A DNA stretch of 64,000 nt. It comes from [Clostridium] saccharolyticum WM1 (GTDB taxonomy: Bacteria; Bacillota; Clostridia; Lachnospirales; Lachnospiraceae). This document shows positions 33,581 through 42,278 of this stretch, piece after piece. Under the pieces are notes generated by a model. That model saw only the letters and a program-made list of their open reading frames with translations, did no database searches and had not been told where the DNA came from. The stretch's first letter is position 1. Each line of letters opens with the position of its first letter. The DNA lies in assembly GCF_000144625.1 (NCBI RefSeq), contig NC_014376.1, forward strand, positions 3,410,001-3,474,000, written 5' to 3'. A program made the translations under genes and the position numbers.

Positions 33581-34972
33581 ATGAACACCTGTAACTTTAA
33601 CGGGCTTACCGGTCGTGTTGTAACTCCAGACGACCCTTATTATAATGAATTAAGACAAGTATATAACAGGTCGGTCCAAAAATTCCCCCTGGCCATCGTC
33701 TACTGCCTGAATCAGAATGACGTAAGCAATGCGGTTTTATGGGCAAGGAAATATCACATCTGCCTGCGGATCCGAAACGGAGGCCATAACTACGAAGGCT
33801 ACTCTACCGGCAATGATGTACTTGACATTGATTTAAGCGAAATGAACCAGATTACCATTGATGAAGACGCCCATTTGCTTCACGTTCAGGGAGGCGTAAC
33901 AAACAAGCAGCTATATGAATTCGTCTCATCAAAAGGTTACCCTTTCCCAGGCGGAACCTGCCCCTCAGTGGGGGTGAGCGGGTATGCTTTAGGCGGAGGC
34001 TTCGGACTTTCCTGCCGATATTTTGGACTTGGCTGCGACAGTCTTTTGGAAATCCGGATGGTCAATTACGAAGGATGCATGGTGAACGCCAGTTCCCAGG
34101 AAAATGCCGATTTATTTTGGGCATGCCGGGGAGCCGGCGGAGGTAACTTTGGTGTGATCGTTTCCATGACCTTCCGTCTTCCTCATAAAGTAAATAAAGT
34201 CACAATCATTGATATCAGATATCCTCATGCAGACCAGGAAAAGCAGTCTTTGTTTCTGCAGACCTGGCAGGACTGGCTAAAGGATGCAGACCAGAGAGTC
34301 ACTTTGATCTCAAGGATTTACAACTCTCTATATGAAGGACTTGCAATCATCGCACGGGGGATTTTTTACGGACCTCCTGAAGCAGCCCTGGGAATCATTG
34401 CCCCTCTTTTAGAGCTTGGAGGCGTAAAATACAGTTTAAAATATGTGACCTTTTTGGAAGCTGTCACGATAATCGGGGATTTTTATCCACCGTATGAAAA
34501 ATTCAAGTCAGCAAGCCGTTTTGCCTTGCGGGACTTTAGTAACTGCGAAAGCTTAAAAATAGCCGGGCTTATTAAGGAACGGGCCGAAGGTTCCGTTTAT
34601 GCCAGCATTTCCTTTTATGCCCTCGGAGGTAAGGTCGCTGAGGTGGATGAGGAGGAAACCGCTTTCTTCTACCGTAAGGCAAACTATATTGTCTGGCTTG
34701 ATACCGTATTTGATGAACACAAATGTAAAAATGCTGCCTGGATCGCCGACCGATTCAGATATTTGGAATCGGTGACCAAGGGATCCTATGTGAATTTCCC
34801 CTATGCATGCCTTCCCTGCTATCTTGAAGAATACTATGGCAGCCATGTCTGCAGATTAAAAAAGGTAAAGGAAAAATATGACCCATTTAACATTTTTACC
34901 TTTCCTCAGGGAATCGGCGGTTTTTATGACACAAATTTTACAGCATCAAAATGCTGTATCCCCTCCCGGTAA
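33581..34972 (+). CDS. Berberine-bridge-type FAD-dependent oxidase
   Basis: 463 residues from ATG at 33581, preceded by GGAAAGGAGGCA. FAD-binding_4 domain with RIRNGGHNYEGYSTGNDVLD (His that can form the 8-alpha bond) and GTCPSVGVSGYALGGGFGLS (Cys at the 6-S bond position), so a bicovalent flavin is predicted. The C-terminus FNIFTFPQGIGG is a BBE motif. Such enzymes oxidise sugars or secondary metabolites using oxygen, which is curious for an obligate anaerobe; bacterial relatives may use other acceptors. Substrate unknown. Downstream is a convergent terminator. Confidence 0.85.
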   Translation: MNTCNFNGLTGRVVTPDDPYYNELRQVYNRSVQKFPLAIVYCLNQNDVSNAVLWARKYHICLRIRNGGHNYEGYSTGNDVLDIDLSEMNQITIDEDAHLLHVQGGVTNKQLYEFVSSKGYPFPGGTCPSVGVSGYALGGGFGLSCRYFGLGCDSLLEIRMVNYEGCMVNASSQENADLFWACRGAGGGNFGVIVSMTFRLPHKVNKVTIIDIRYPHADQEKQSLFLQTWQDWLKDADQRVTLISRIYNSLYEGLAIIARGIFYGPPEAALGIIAPLLELGGVKYSLKYVTFLEAVTIIGDFYPPYEKFKSASRFALRDFSNCESLKIAGLIKERAEGSVYASISFYALGGKVAEVDEEETAFFYRKANYIVWLDTVFDEHKCKNAAWIADRFRYLESVTKGSYVNFPYACLPCYLEEYYGSHVCRLKKVKEKYDPFNIFTFPQGIGGFYDTNFTASKCCIPSR

Positions 34973-35000
34973 ACCTTTGTCCCGGTCATGACATGATGAA

Positions 35001-35040
35001 AAGCACCGTGGTGGGAGTCAGGTTACCCGCCACGGTGCTT
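35001..35040. terminator. Convergent terminator
   Basis: Perfect 11-bp stem AAGCACCGTGG (35001-35011) with 35030-35040, between the flavoprotein gene (plus) and the MarR gene (minus). Confidence 0.8.
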
Positions 35041-35055
35041 TATTGGTTTTATCCA

Positions 35056-35499
35056 TTACTTTTCGATATTCTTACCTGCCTGGCCTAGGATTTGATACAG
35101 CAGCCGGTATAAATCCCTGGATTCCTCTTCATTCACGGGAATACACTGAAACATCCGGTCAGGGATGGTTACGGCCTGATCCTTTAATTTCTCTCCCTTT
35201 TCCGACAGCTCAATGATCACGCTTCTCTCGTCTTCCCTGGCACGGCTCCGTCTAAGCAGACCGGCTGCTTCCATTTTTTTTAACAATGGAGTCAGGGTGC
35301 CGCTGTCCAGATACAGAAGCTCTCCCATCTTCTTAACGGTAACCTGCTTCCGCTCCCACAATACCATCATAGCGATATACTGGGTATAGGTCAGCCCGAT
35401 CTCATCAAGAAACGGCTTATATCTTCTGATGATCTCACGGGAGCAGGCATAAAGCGGAAAGCAAAGCTGGTTTTCCAGCTTTAATTTCTCATAGTCCAT
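35056..35499 (-). CDS. MarR/OhrR-family regulator
   Basis: 147 residues from ATG at 35499 (GGGAGAGAAG upstream). Winged helix with TYTQYIAMMVLWERKQVTVK, LDSGTLTPLLKKMEAAGLLR and REDERSVIIELSEKG. NQLCFPLYACSREI places a Cys at the position of the peroxide-sensing Cys of OhrR. With a glutathione peroxidase gene immediately upstream on the same strand, a peroxide-responsive repressor is likely; the organic-peroxide signal is inference. Confidence 0.88.
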   Translation of the reverse strand: MDYEKLKLENQLCFPLYACSREIIRRYKPFLDEIGLTYTQYIAMMVLWERKQVTVKKMGELLYLDSGTLTPLLKKMEAAGLLRRSRAREDERSVIIELSEKGEKLKDQAVTIPDRMFQCIPVNEEESRDLYRLLYQILGQAGKNIEK

Positions 35500-35541
35500 T
35501 ACTTCTCTCCCTTCTCCCATTCCTGTCCCATGTCCGTCTTA

Positions 35542-36087
35542 TCATAATAAATTCTTCACACTTTCCTCCACAGCCTTCCTATCGGCAGTGGGCTCAAAAC
35601 GCCTGACTACATTTCCCTGACGGTCCACAAGGAATTTGGTGAAGTTCCACTTAATATCCGGTTCCTTTTTGTAGTTGGGATTAACCGCTTCAAACTTCTG
35701 TTCCAGACGGGAAGTTAAGGCATGTCCCGGATCAAAGCCCTCAAAGCCTTTTTCATTTACCAGGTAACGGTACAGGGGAATCGCATTCTCTCCATTGACG
35801 TCGATCTTTGCAAACTGAGGGAAGGTAACCCCAAAGCGTCCGGTACAAAAGGAATGAATTTCATCATTTTCGCCGGGAGCCTGGTTCCCGAACTGGTTAC
35901 AGGGAAAATCCAGAATCTCAAATCCTTTGCCTTTATATTCATCATACATGGCCTGAAGATCCGTATACTGGGGAGTAAACCCACAAATCGTAGCCGAATT
36001 TACAATCAACAGCACCTTTCCTGCATAATCGGACAAGTGCTTCTCTGTACCATTCATTTCCTTTACTGTAAAATCATAAACAGACAT
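35542..36087 (-). CDS. Glutathione peroxidase family thiol peroxidase
   Basis: 181 residues from ATG at 36087 (AATAAGGAGG upstream; the longer frame from 36153 would begin inside the -10 box). Catalytic Cys in VNSATICGFTPQYTDLQ, Gln in FPCNQFGNQAPG, Trp in DIKWNFTKFLVDRQG. The active residue is Cys, not selenocysteine. It probably reduces peroxides with thioredoxin. Forms an operon with the OhrR-like gene, 42 bases downstream. Confidence 0.94.
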   Translation of the reverse strand: MSVYDFTVKEMNGTEKHLSDYAGKVLLIVNSATICGFTPQYTDLQAMYDEYKGKGFEILDFPCNQFGNQAPGENDEIHSFCTGRFGVTFPQFAKIDVNGENAIPLYRYLVNEKGFEGFDPGHALTSRLEQKFEAVNPNYKKEPDIKWNFTKFLVDRQGNVVRRFEPTADRKAVEESVKNLL

Positions 36088-36148
36088 CTTATATACCTCC
36101 TTATTCTCTGCTATATGGTGCAAAATTATATTTTCTAAATCTATTTTT

Positions 36149-36177
36149 ATCATAGAACCTTATGGTTAATTTGTCAA
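36149..36177 (-). promoter_or_regulatory. Promoter of gpx-ohrR operon with small palindrome
   Basis: Minus strand TTGACA (36177-36172), 17-base spacer, TATGAT (36154-36149). The spacer holds AACCATAAGGTT, a possible MarR half-site pair. Confidence 0.75.
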
Positions 36178-36359
36178 TAGTTTTATGAAATTCAATTTTA
36201 TAAAACCAATATGGCAGAAAATTATCGTTCCGCTGAAAAAAATGGATTCATGCACAGGCTCTTATGTGACTCAATCACAGACTTTTGATAAACTTTCGTT
36301 TATACTTATTAAAACAACAAATGACCATTGTTAGTTTAAAATATTTCAGGAGGCATACG

Positions 36360-38810
36360 ATGAAAAAAATAGTGATTATCGGCGGAGTCGCAGGCGGTGC
36401 CAGTTGTGCCGCCAGGCTGCGCAGACTTGATGAGGAGGCAAACATCATCATGCTGGAACGTGGGGATTATATTTCCTACGCCAACTGCGGCCTTCCTTAT
36501 CATATAGGCGATGTGATCAAATCCAGGGATGCGTTATTGCTTCAGACACCGGAAGCCATGAAGCAAAAGTATGGAATTGATGTCAGAGTAAAAAACGAAG
36601 TTTCTTCGATTGACAGGGAGAACAAGAAACTCTCCGTCAGACGGCTGGATTCCGGAGAAATTTATGAGGAGACCTATGATACCTTAGTCATTTCCACCGG
36701 TTCCTCACCGGTCCGCCCGCCCATTCCCGGTATCGGCTCTTCCCGGATCCAGACCCTTTGGACGGTCCCTGACACTGACCGGATCCGGGCTCTTATAAAG
36801 GAAAGCAATATCAAGACGGCGGCTGTCATCGGCGGCGGCTTCATCGGCCTTGAGATGGCTGAAAATCTCCGTCATGCAGGACTTTCTGTTTCCCTTATTG
36901 AAATGCTTGATCAGGTTATGACGCCAGTGGACTATGAAATGGCCCAGCTTCTTCATGAGCACATTCTGCAAAACGGCGTGGACCTTCATTTGGAAGATGG
37001 AGTCGCCGGATTTGAAGACCAGGATGACGCGGTAGCTATTACTTTAAAAAGCGGGAAGATCCTTTCCGCAGAGCTGGTTATCCTTTCCATCGGCGTCCGG
37101 CCTAACAGCCAGCTGGCAAAAGCAGCCGGCCTTTCCGTCAATGAGCGGGGAGGCATTGTGGTTGATGATTATTTAAGGACCTCTGACCCGGACATTTATG
37201 CCGTTGGAGATGTGATCCAGGTGGAGGACTTTATTTTCCAGGAGCCTGCCATGATCCCACTTGCCGGTCCTGCGAATAAACAGGGGCGCATTGCCGCCAA
37301 TAATATTGCAGGAGCAAAGGAATCCTATGAAAAGACCCAGGGTACCTCCGTTGCAAAGGTTTTTGATCTGGCAGTGGCTTCTACCGGAGCCAATGAAAAG
37401 GCACTGATCCGGCGGGGCCTTGAAAAAGGAAAGGACTATGAAAGCATTCTTATTACCCAGAATTCCCATGCCGGTTATTATCCCGGTGCAGTTCCCATAA
37501 CCCTGAAGCTTCTTTTTTCCACCGACGGAAAGAAAATCTTCGGAGCCCAGATCATAGGCAGGGATGGCGTTGACAAACGGATCGATACCCTGGCTGTTGC
37601 TATCCGCCTTGGCGGGGGGATTTCTGAACTAAAGAGTCTGGAGCTTGCCTATGCACCTCCCTTCTCCTCTGCAAAAGACCCGGTCAACATGGCTGGCTTT
37701 GTGGCCGAAAACCTGATTACCGGAAAAGTCGCATTTTCAGCCTGGGATGAAGTGGAGCAGAATCCGGATGCAGTGCTACTTGATGTAAGGGAAACTGCGG
37801 AGCTGATGACCTTCTCCCTTCCTAATGGAACGCACATCCCTCTGGGACAGTTAAGAAACCGCATAAAGGAATTAGATCCTTCCAGAGAAATTATCGTCTT
37901 CTGTGCCATTGGAGTCCGGGCATACAATGCCGCCCGCATTCTGATGCAGAACGGATTCCATAACGTCAGGCTTTATCCCGGCGGAGTTAAGTTCTATCAG
38001 TCCACCCATTACCAGGCTGATGCAGTGGTGCCTTCCGGCGCCGACGAGTTTTCCGACAGCGGCCAGAGGAAGACGGAAAATATCCCTACTCTGGCCATGC
38101 GCTTAGATTGCAGCGGCATGCAATGCCCCGGTCCCATTATGAAGGTGTTTGAAACCATGAAGGAAATGCCCCATGGGTCCGTCATGGAAGTATCCGCCTC
38201 TGATCCCGGTTTTTCCCGGGACATCGGTGCCTGGTGCAGACGCACCGGAAATGAGCTGATGGCCTGCGAGCATCGGGGAAATGATTACGTTGCCCTGGTG
38301 AAAAAAGGCAGTCCGGTTTCCCCTGTCATCAAGGAAACCGCCGAAGGAAAGACCCTGATCGTTTTTTCCGGTGATCTTGACAAGGTATTGGCAAGCTTCA
38401 TCATTGCCAACGGAGCCGCTGCTATGGGCAGACCTGTTACTATGTTCTTTACCTTCTGGGGATTGACGGCTTTAAGGAAGGAAGAAAAACAGCCGGTCCG
38501 AAAGTCACTGATGGAATCCATGTTCGGTGCCATGCTTCCCAGAGGAAGTAAAAAATTAAAGCTGTCAAAAATGAATATGGGCGGTATGGGAACTGCCATG
38601 ATGAAAAAAATCATGAATGACAAGCATGTGGATTCACTGGAAACCCTGATCCAAAAGGCCATGAAATCCGGAGTAAAAATCGTGGCCTGCACCATGAGTA
38701 TGGATGTTATGGGGATTCATCGGGAGGAATTGATCGAAGGAGTAGAGCTTGGAGGTGTTGGCGCCTATCTGGGAGATGCGGAAGAATCCAATGTAAACTT
38801 ATTCATATAG
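36360..38810 (+). CDS. CoA-disulfide-reductase-like flavoprotein fused to rhodanese, TusA and DsrE-like domains
   Basis: 816 residues from ATG at 36360 (CAGGAGGCATACG upstream). N-terminal FAD/NAD domain with IVIIGGVAGGASCAARLRR, redox Cys43 in YANCGLPYHIG, GGGFIGLEMAENL and AVGDVIQV, then the dimerisation domain (about 335-445). A rhodanese domain follows (about 455-550; VFCAIGVRAYNAA with Cys515), then a TusA-like domain (about 578-650; LDCSGMQCPGPIMKV, Cys589 in CPGP) and a C-terminal DsrE-like domain (about 660-816; FFTFWGLTALRKEE, KIVACTMSMDVMG). All parts handle persulfide sulfur, so it probably relays sulfane sulfur or reduces polysulfide and CoA persulfide. The full fusion is a rich but known kind of arrangement in Firmicutes. 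Confidence 0.93.
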   Translation: MKKIVIIGGVAGGASCAARLRRLDEEANIIMLERGDYISYANCGLPYHIGDVIKSRDALLLQTPEAMKQKYGIDVRVKNEVSSIDRENKKLSVRRLDSGEIYEETYDTLVISTGSSPVRPPIPGIGSSRIQTLWTVPDTDRIRALIKESNIKTAAVIGGGFIGLEMAENLRHAGLSVSLIEMLDQVMTPVDYEMAQLLHEHILQNGVDLHLEDGVAGFEDQDDAVAITLKSGKILSAELVILSIGVRPNSQLAKAAGLSVNERGGIVVDDYLRTSDPDIYAVGDVIQVEDFIFQEPAMIPLAGPANKQGRIAANNIAGAKESYEKTQGTSVAKVFDLAVASTGANEKALIRRGLEKGKDYESILITQNSHAGYYPGAVPITLKLLFSTDGKKIFGAQIIGRDGVDKRIDTLAVAIRLGGGISELKSLELAYAPPFSSAKDPVNMAGFVAENLITGKVAFSAWDEVEQNPDAVLLDVRETAELMTFSLPNGTHIPLGQLRNRIKELDPSREIIVFCAIGVRAYNAARILMQNGFHNVRLYPGGVKFYQSTHYQADAVVPSGADEFSDSGQRKTENIPTLAMRLDCSGMQCPGPIMKVFETMKEMPHGSVMEVSASDPGFSRDIGAWCRRTGNELMACEHRGNDYVALVKKGSPVSPVIKETAEGKTLIVFSGDLDKVLASFIIANGAAAMGRPVTMFFTFWGLTALRKEEKQPVRKSLMESMFGAMLPRGSKKLKLSKMNMGGMGTAMMKKIMNDKHVDSLETLIQKAMKSGVKIVACTMSMDVMGIHREELIEGVELGGVGAYLGDAEESNVNLFI

Positions 38811-39010
38811 TTTGATTTCTGCTGGCTTCTTCCCAATACCGGCACGATTGCATTGGCATCATCCTGTATAATGAAAACAGGGATCGCTAAGGGAATTTTA
38901 ATCTGTTTTAAAAACAGTCTGGAGGATGCCTTCTCAGCACTGGTACCGGAAAATCGGGAAATTGAAAGAACACCACAGCCGCAGACTTTTCCTGCAGGCT
39001 CTGGTTCATA

Positions 39011-39056
39011 ACAGAAACGGCGGCTTTGATTGAACTATCACAGCCGCCGTTTCTGT
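39011..39056. terminator. Shared terminator downstream of the sulfur-transfer gene and the cytidylate-kinase-like gene
   Basis: Perfect 15-bp stem ACAGAAACGGCGGCT (39011-39025) with 39042-39056; both neighbouring genes converge on it. The 250 bases between 38811 and 39064 otherwise show no gene. Confidence 0.82.
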
Positions 39057-39064
39057 TATTCTCT

Positions 39065-39712
39065 TTATAGCTCAATGCCCCTGAGCTTAATATAATCCTT
39101 GATCAGTATAGCCGTCTGTTCCAGATCAATGCAGCTGGTATTTATGATCAGATCATAATTGTTCCAATCCTCCCAGTTGCCGCCTGTATAATAGCGGTAG
39201 TACTCCTTCCGTTCCCGGTTGATCTTCTTTACCCGTTTTGTCGCTTCCTTCTCATCAACCTTATCAACCTCCATGGTACGTCTGATAAGGGTTTCCGTAT
39301 CCGCATAAACAAAGATCTTTACAAGGCCGGGAAATGCTTCCTTTTCACGGCCTAAGATGTAATCCCCGCACCGGCCGGCAATGATGCAGGACTCCTGTGA
39401 TGCCAGTTCCTTAATGACCTGGGACTGGAACCGGAATAAGTTTTCCGGCTTGACGATATCCGCATCCATAGAGGGCTTTCCAAGCTGCGGCTTTAAACCG
39501 CTTACGATTTTATATAGCAGATTACTTCCTGCTTTTTCATCCGCCAGGCGGAAAAACACCTCTCCAACGGCACTTTGTTCCGATGTGATAGATAAAATCT
39601 CTTCATCATAAAAATGAATTCCCAACTCCTCTGCCAGAGCTTTTCCTACCATTCGGCCGCCGCTGCCGTATTGCCTTCCTATGGTGATGACCAGATTTTT
39701 CTTTTCATTCAT
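39065..39712 (-). CDS. Cytidylate-kinase-like family protein
   Basis: 215 residues. P-loop region LVITIGRQYGSGGRMVGKAL, then CIIAGRCGDYILGREKEAFP, VKIFVYADTETLIRRTME and NRERKEYYRYYTGGNWEDWN, the pattern of the AAK6/Cytidylate_kin2 group common in Clostridia. Distinct from the canonical Cmk. A nucleotide or unknown small-molecule kinase. AAAAGGAGG site. Single gene. Confidence 0.85.
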   Translation of the reverse strand: MNEKKNLVITIGRQYGSGGRMVGKALAEELGIHFYDEEILSITSEQSAVGEVFFRLADEKAGSNLLYKIVSGLKPQLGKPSMDADIVKPENLFRFQSQVIKELASQESCIIAGRCGDYILGREKEAFPGLVKIFVYADTETLIRRTMEVDKVDEKEATKRVKKINRERKEYYRYYTGGNWEDWNNYDLIINTSCIDLEQTAILIKDYIKLRGIEL

Positions 39713-39792
39713 ATATGCCTGCCTCCTTTTGCCTCACGTTCTTTTTTACTGTTTCTTTCTTTTATTGTACTCCATTGAGGCAAAATTTACAA

Positions 39793-41091
39793 TTATAATT
39801 GATTCATAATCTCGTTGAAACAGATGGCTCCATATGGCCTGATGCTCATCCGGTAAGCATTGCCTTCTCCCATGGCTTTCTCTATATAGGAAATGTATTC
39901 ATCCACCAGCTCGTTGGGCAGCATGGTCATGATAACGCCTGCAAATCCTCCTCCGTGTATCCTGCATGCACCCTTCTTCTTTTCAGCCAGGAAAAGCTCG
40001 GTAAGCGCCAGGGCAATGGTAATTCCCTGTTCCTGATAGCTGGTATTGGTAAAACAGTTCTGAAGCCATTTCCATGAGGAATTGCCGGATTCGGTAATAT
40101 TCATTAAAAAGTCTTCAAACCGGTCTTCCTTTAAAGCAGCTACTTCTGCGTCCACCCGCTTATTCTCTTCAAAGAAATGAAGGGCACGAAGTACCGATCG
40201 GTCACCGGCATAGTCCCTGACCTCCTGCAAATGATCGATAACATCTTTTTCCGTGATCTCGGCACAGACTTCTTTTCCAAAGAATTCAGCGGCCTTTTTC
40301 ATTTCCGCCGGAACCGAGGAATATTCAGCACTTAAATCTGCATGTCCTTTTCCTGTGTTTACAATAATCAGGCTGTGGTTTTTAGAACCGAAATCAAAAT
40401 CAATTTTCTCCACGACCGGAACTGCCGGATCCTTAAAATCTATGGTAATGAGTCCTCCTACCGCACATGCCATCTGGTCCAAAAGACCGGAAGCCTTGTC
40501 CCAGTACACATTTTCCGAGAACCGGCCGATATGGGCATAAGCCACGGTATCCATGGCACCTTTATTAAAGAATGTATTTAAAATAGAGCAAAGCAGCATT
40601 TCAAAGGAAGCGGATGAGCTGACTCCTGCAGCACTGATGACATTGCTGGTGATGCAGGCATCAAAACCGCCGATTTCATACCCTGCTTCCAAAAAGCCTT
40701 TTAAAAGCCCCTTTACCAAATCAATGGTCCCTGCCTTTTTATCACTTGGGTCCAAATCATCCAGATCGATTTCAAAGCTCTGGTTATAGGTTTCACTGAT
40801 AATATTCACTTTCCTGCTGTTGTTTTTAGCAGCCGCTCCCACGCAGTCTAAATTTATGCTTCCGGCCAGGACTTTTCCATGGTTATGATCCGTATGGTTT
40901 CCGCTGATCTCTGTACGGCCCGGTGAGGAAAAAAGCACTACATCTTCCCCTGGAAATTTCGTCTGGAAATTCCTCACAAGGCTCTGATAGCGTTCAATGT
41001 TCTCCCTGACCGCATCTTCTCCGTATAAAGCGGTCATAAGCTTTTTAGACTCTTTTGATTCCAGCATCTGAATCGTATCACTTACTTTCAT
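39793..41091 (-). CDS. galK: Galactokinase family protein
   Basis: 432 residues. GHMP kinase motifs: FSSPGRTEISGNHTDHNHGK (galactokinase signature), VISAAGVSSSASFEMLLCSI (GHMP P-loop GLSSSAS-type, here GVSSSAS), and GACRIHGGGFAGVIMTMLPN (motif 3). It phosphorylates galactose to galactose 1-phosphate in the Leloir pathway. It is longer than many GalK by an N-terminal helix (1-45), seen in several clostridial homologues. No gal neighbours nearby. Ribosome site AAGGAGAGC. Confidence 0.88.
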   Translation of the reverse strand: MKVSDTIQMLESKESKKLMTALYGEDAVRENIERYQSLVRNFQTKFPGEDVVLFSSPGRTEISGNHTDHNHGKVLAGSINLDCVGAAAKNNSRKVNIISETYNQSFEIDLDDLDPSDKKAGTIDLVKGLLKGFLEAGYEIGGFDACITSNVISAAGVSSSASFEMLLCSILNTFFNKGAMDTVAYAHIGRFSENVYWDKASGLLDQMACAVGGLITIDFKDPAVPVVEKIDFDFGSKNHSLIIVNTGKGHADLSAEYSSVPAEMKKAAEFFGKEVCAEITEKDVIDHLQEVRDYAGDRSVLRALHFFEENKRVDAEVAALKEDRFEDFLMNITESGNSSWKWLQNCFTNTSYQEQGITIALALTELFLAEKKKGACRIHGGGFAGVIMTMLPNELVDEYISYIEKAMGEGNAYRMSIRPYGAICFNEIMNQL

Positions 41092-41309
41092 GTCATTGCT
41101 CTCCTTTTCCTTCGCTCTTTCACGCTCATTGTATCATATATGCCAAAGATTTCACAATATAATATTTTACGAAAACCTATAAAATAATTTGACAGTTCAT
41201 CCCGGACTCCCGTATAATGATACAATCGAAAAAATACCCTTCCGGTCTGCCTCATCCCCTTATCAAACAAGACGGCCAGCCAATGATGGAGGGAAGAAAA
41301 GAGGAAACC

Positions 41310-42254
41310 ATGTTGTGGAACGACAAACCTTACCATTCCCTGGATTATGAAATGAAAAGGCAATACGGGCAAAAGGTTTATAAGCTGGCACTTGACGGAG
41401 GCATGACCTGTCCAAACCGGGATGGGACCCTGGGAACCGGCGGATGTATCTTCTGCAGCGGCGGCGGGTCCGGAGAATTTGCCGAATCCCTGGCCCCCCA
41501 CCTTTCCGTAAGCCAGCAGATCCAATCTGCCCGCAGCAGGATACAGGGAAAAATAAAACCGGAATCCAGCCGGTTCATCGCCTACTTCCAATCTTATACC
41601 AATACCTACGCTCCCCTGTCCTATTTAAAAGAGCTGTTCACCCAGGCTATTTCCCATCCGGATGTGGCAATTCTCTCCATTGCCACCCGACCCGACTGCC
41701 TTCCTCCCCCTGTCCTTCAACTGTTGCAAGAATTAAACCAGATCAAGCCTGTATGGGTGGAGTTGGGACTTCAGACCATCCACGAATCCACAGCAAAGCA
41801 TATCCGGAGAGGATATTCTCTTCCTGTGTTTTCTGAAGCTTACCGCAATTTAAAGGAAAGCGGCCTTACTGTCATTGCTCATGTTATTTTAGGGCTTCCA
41901 GGAGAAACCAGGGAAATGATTCTGGAAACCGTTGACTATCTGGCCCATCTTGGAAAACATGGGGTCGACGGGATCAAGCTTCAGCTTCTTCATGTGCTCC
42001 AGGGCACTGACCTGGCCGAAGAATATAAAATGGGCCTGGTTCCTGTCTGTACCCTGGAAGAATACGTGGATCTGGTAATCGACTGCATCGCCATCCTCCC
42101 TCCGGAAGTGGTCATACACCGGATCAGCGGGGATGGGCCGAAAAAGCTGCTTCTGGCTCCTTTATGGAGCGGTCATAAGAAGCTGGTCCTGGGCACTCTG
42201 GCAAAGCGGCTAAAAGAACGAGGCATCTGCCAGGGAGACAGATACCTCGTGTGA
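41310..42254 (+). CDS. TIGR01212-family radical SAM protein
   Basis: 314 residues from ATG at 41310 (AAAGAGGAAACC upstream). MLWNDKPYHSLDYEMKRQYG is the usual start of the YhcC/TIGR01212 group. The cluster motif CPNRDGTLGTGGCIFC binds the 4Fe-4S centre, followed by IAYFQSYTNTYAPLSYLKEL, GLQTIHESTAKHIRRGYS and HVILGLPGETREMI. Activity of the family is not firmly known; proposed roles include RNA or protein modification. Single gene. Confidence 0.92.
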   Translation: MLWNDKPYHSLDYEMKRQYGQKVYKLALDGGMTCPNRDGTLGTGGCIFCSGGGSGEFAESLAPHLSVSQQIQSARSRIQGKIKPESSRFIAYFQSYTNTYAPLSYLKELFTQAISHPDVAILSIATRPDCLPPPVLQLLQELNQIKPVWVELGLQTIHESTAKHIRRGYSLPVFSEAYRNLKESGLTVIAHVILGLPGETREMILETVDYLAHLGKHGVDGIKLQLLHVLQGTDLAEEYKMGLVPVCTLEEYVDLVIDCIAILPPEVVIHRISGDGPKKLLLAPLWSGHKKLVLGTLAKRLKERGICQGDRYLV

Positions 42255-42278
42255 GTTCTCGTAAGCTATGTGATAAGT

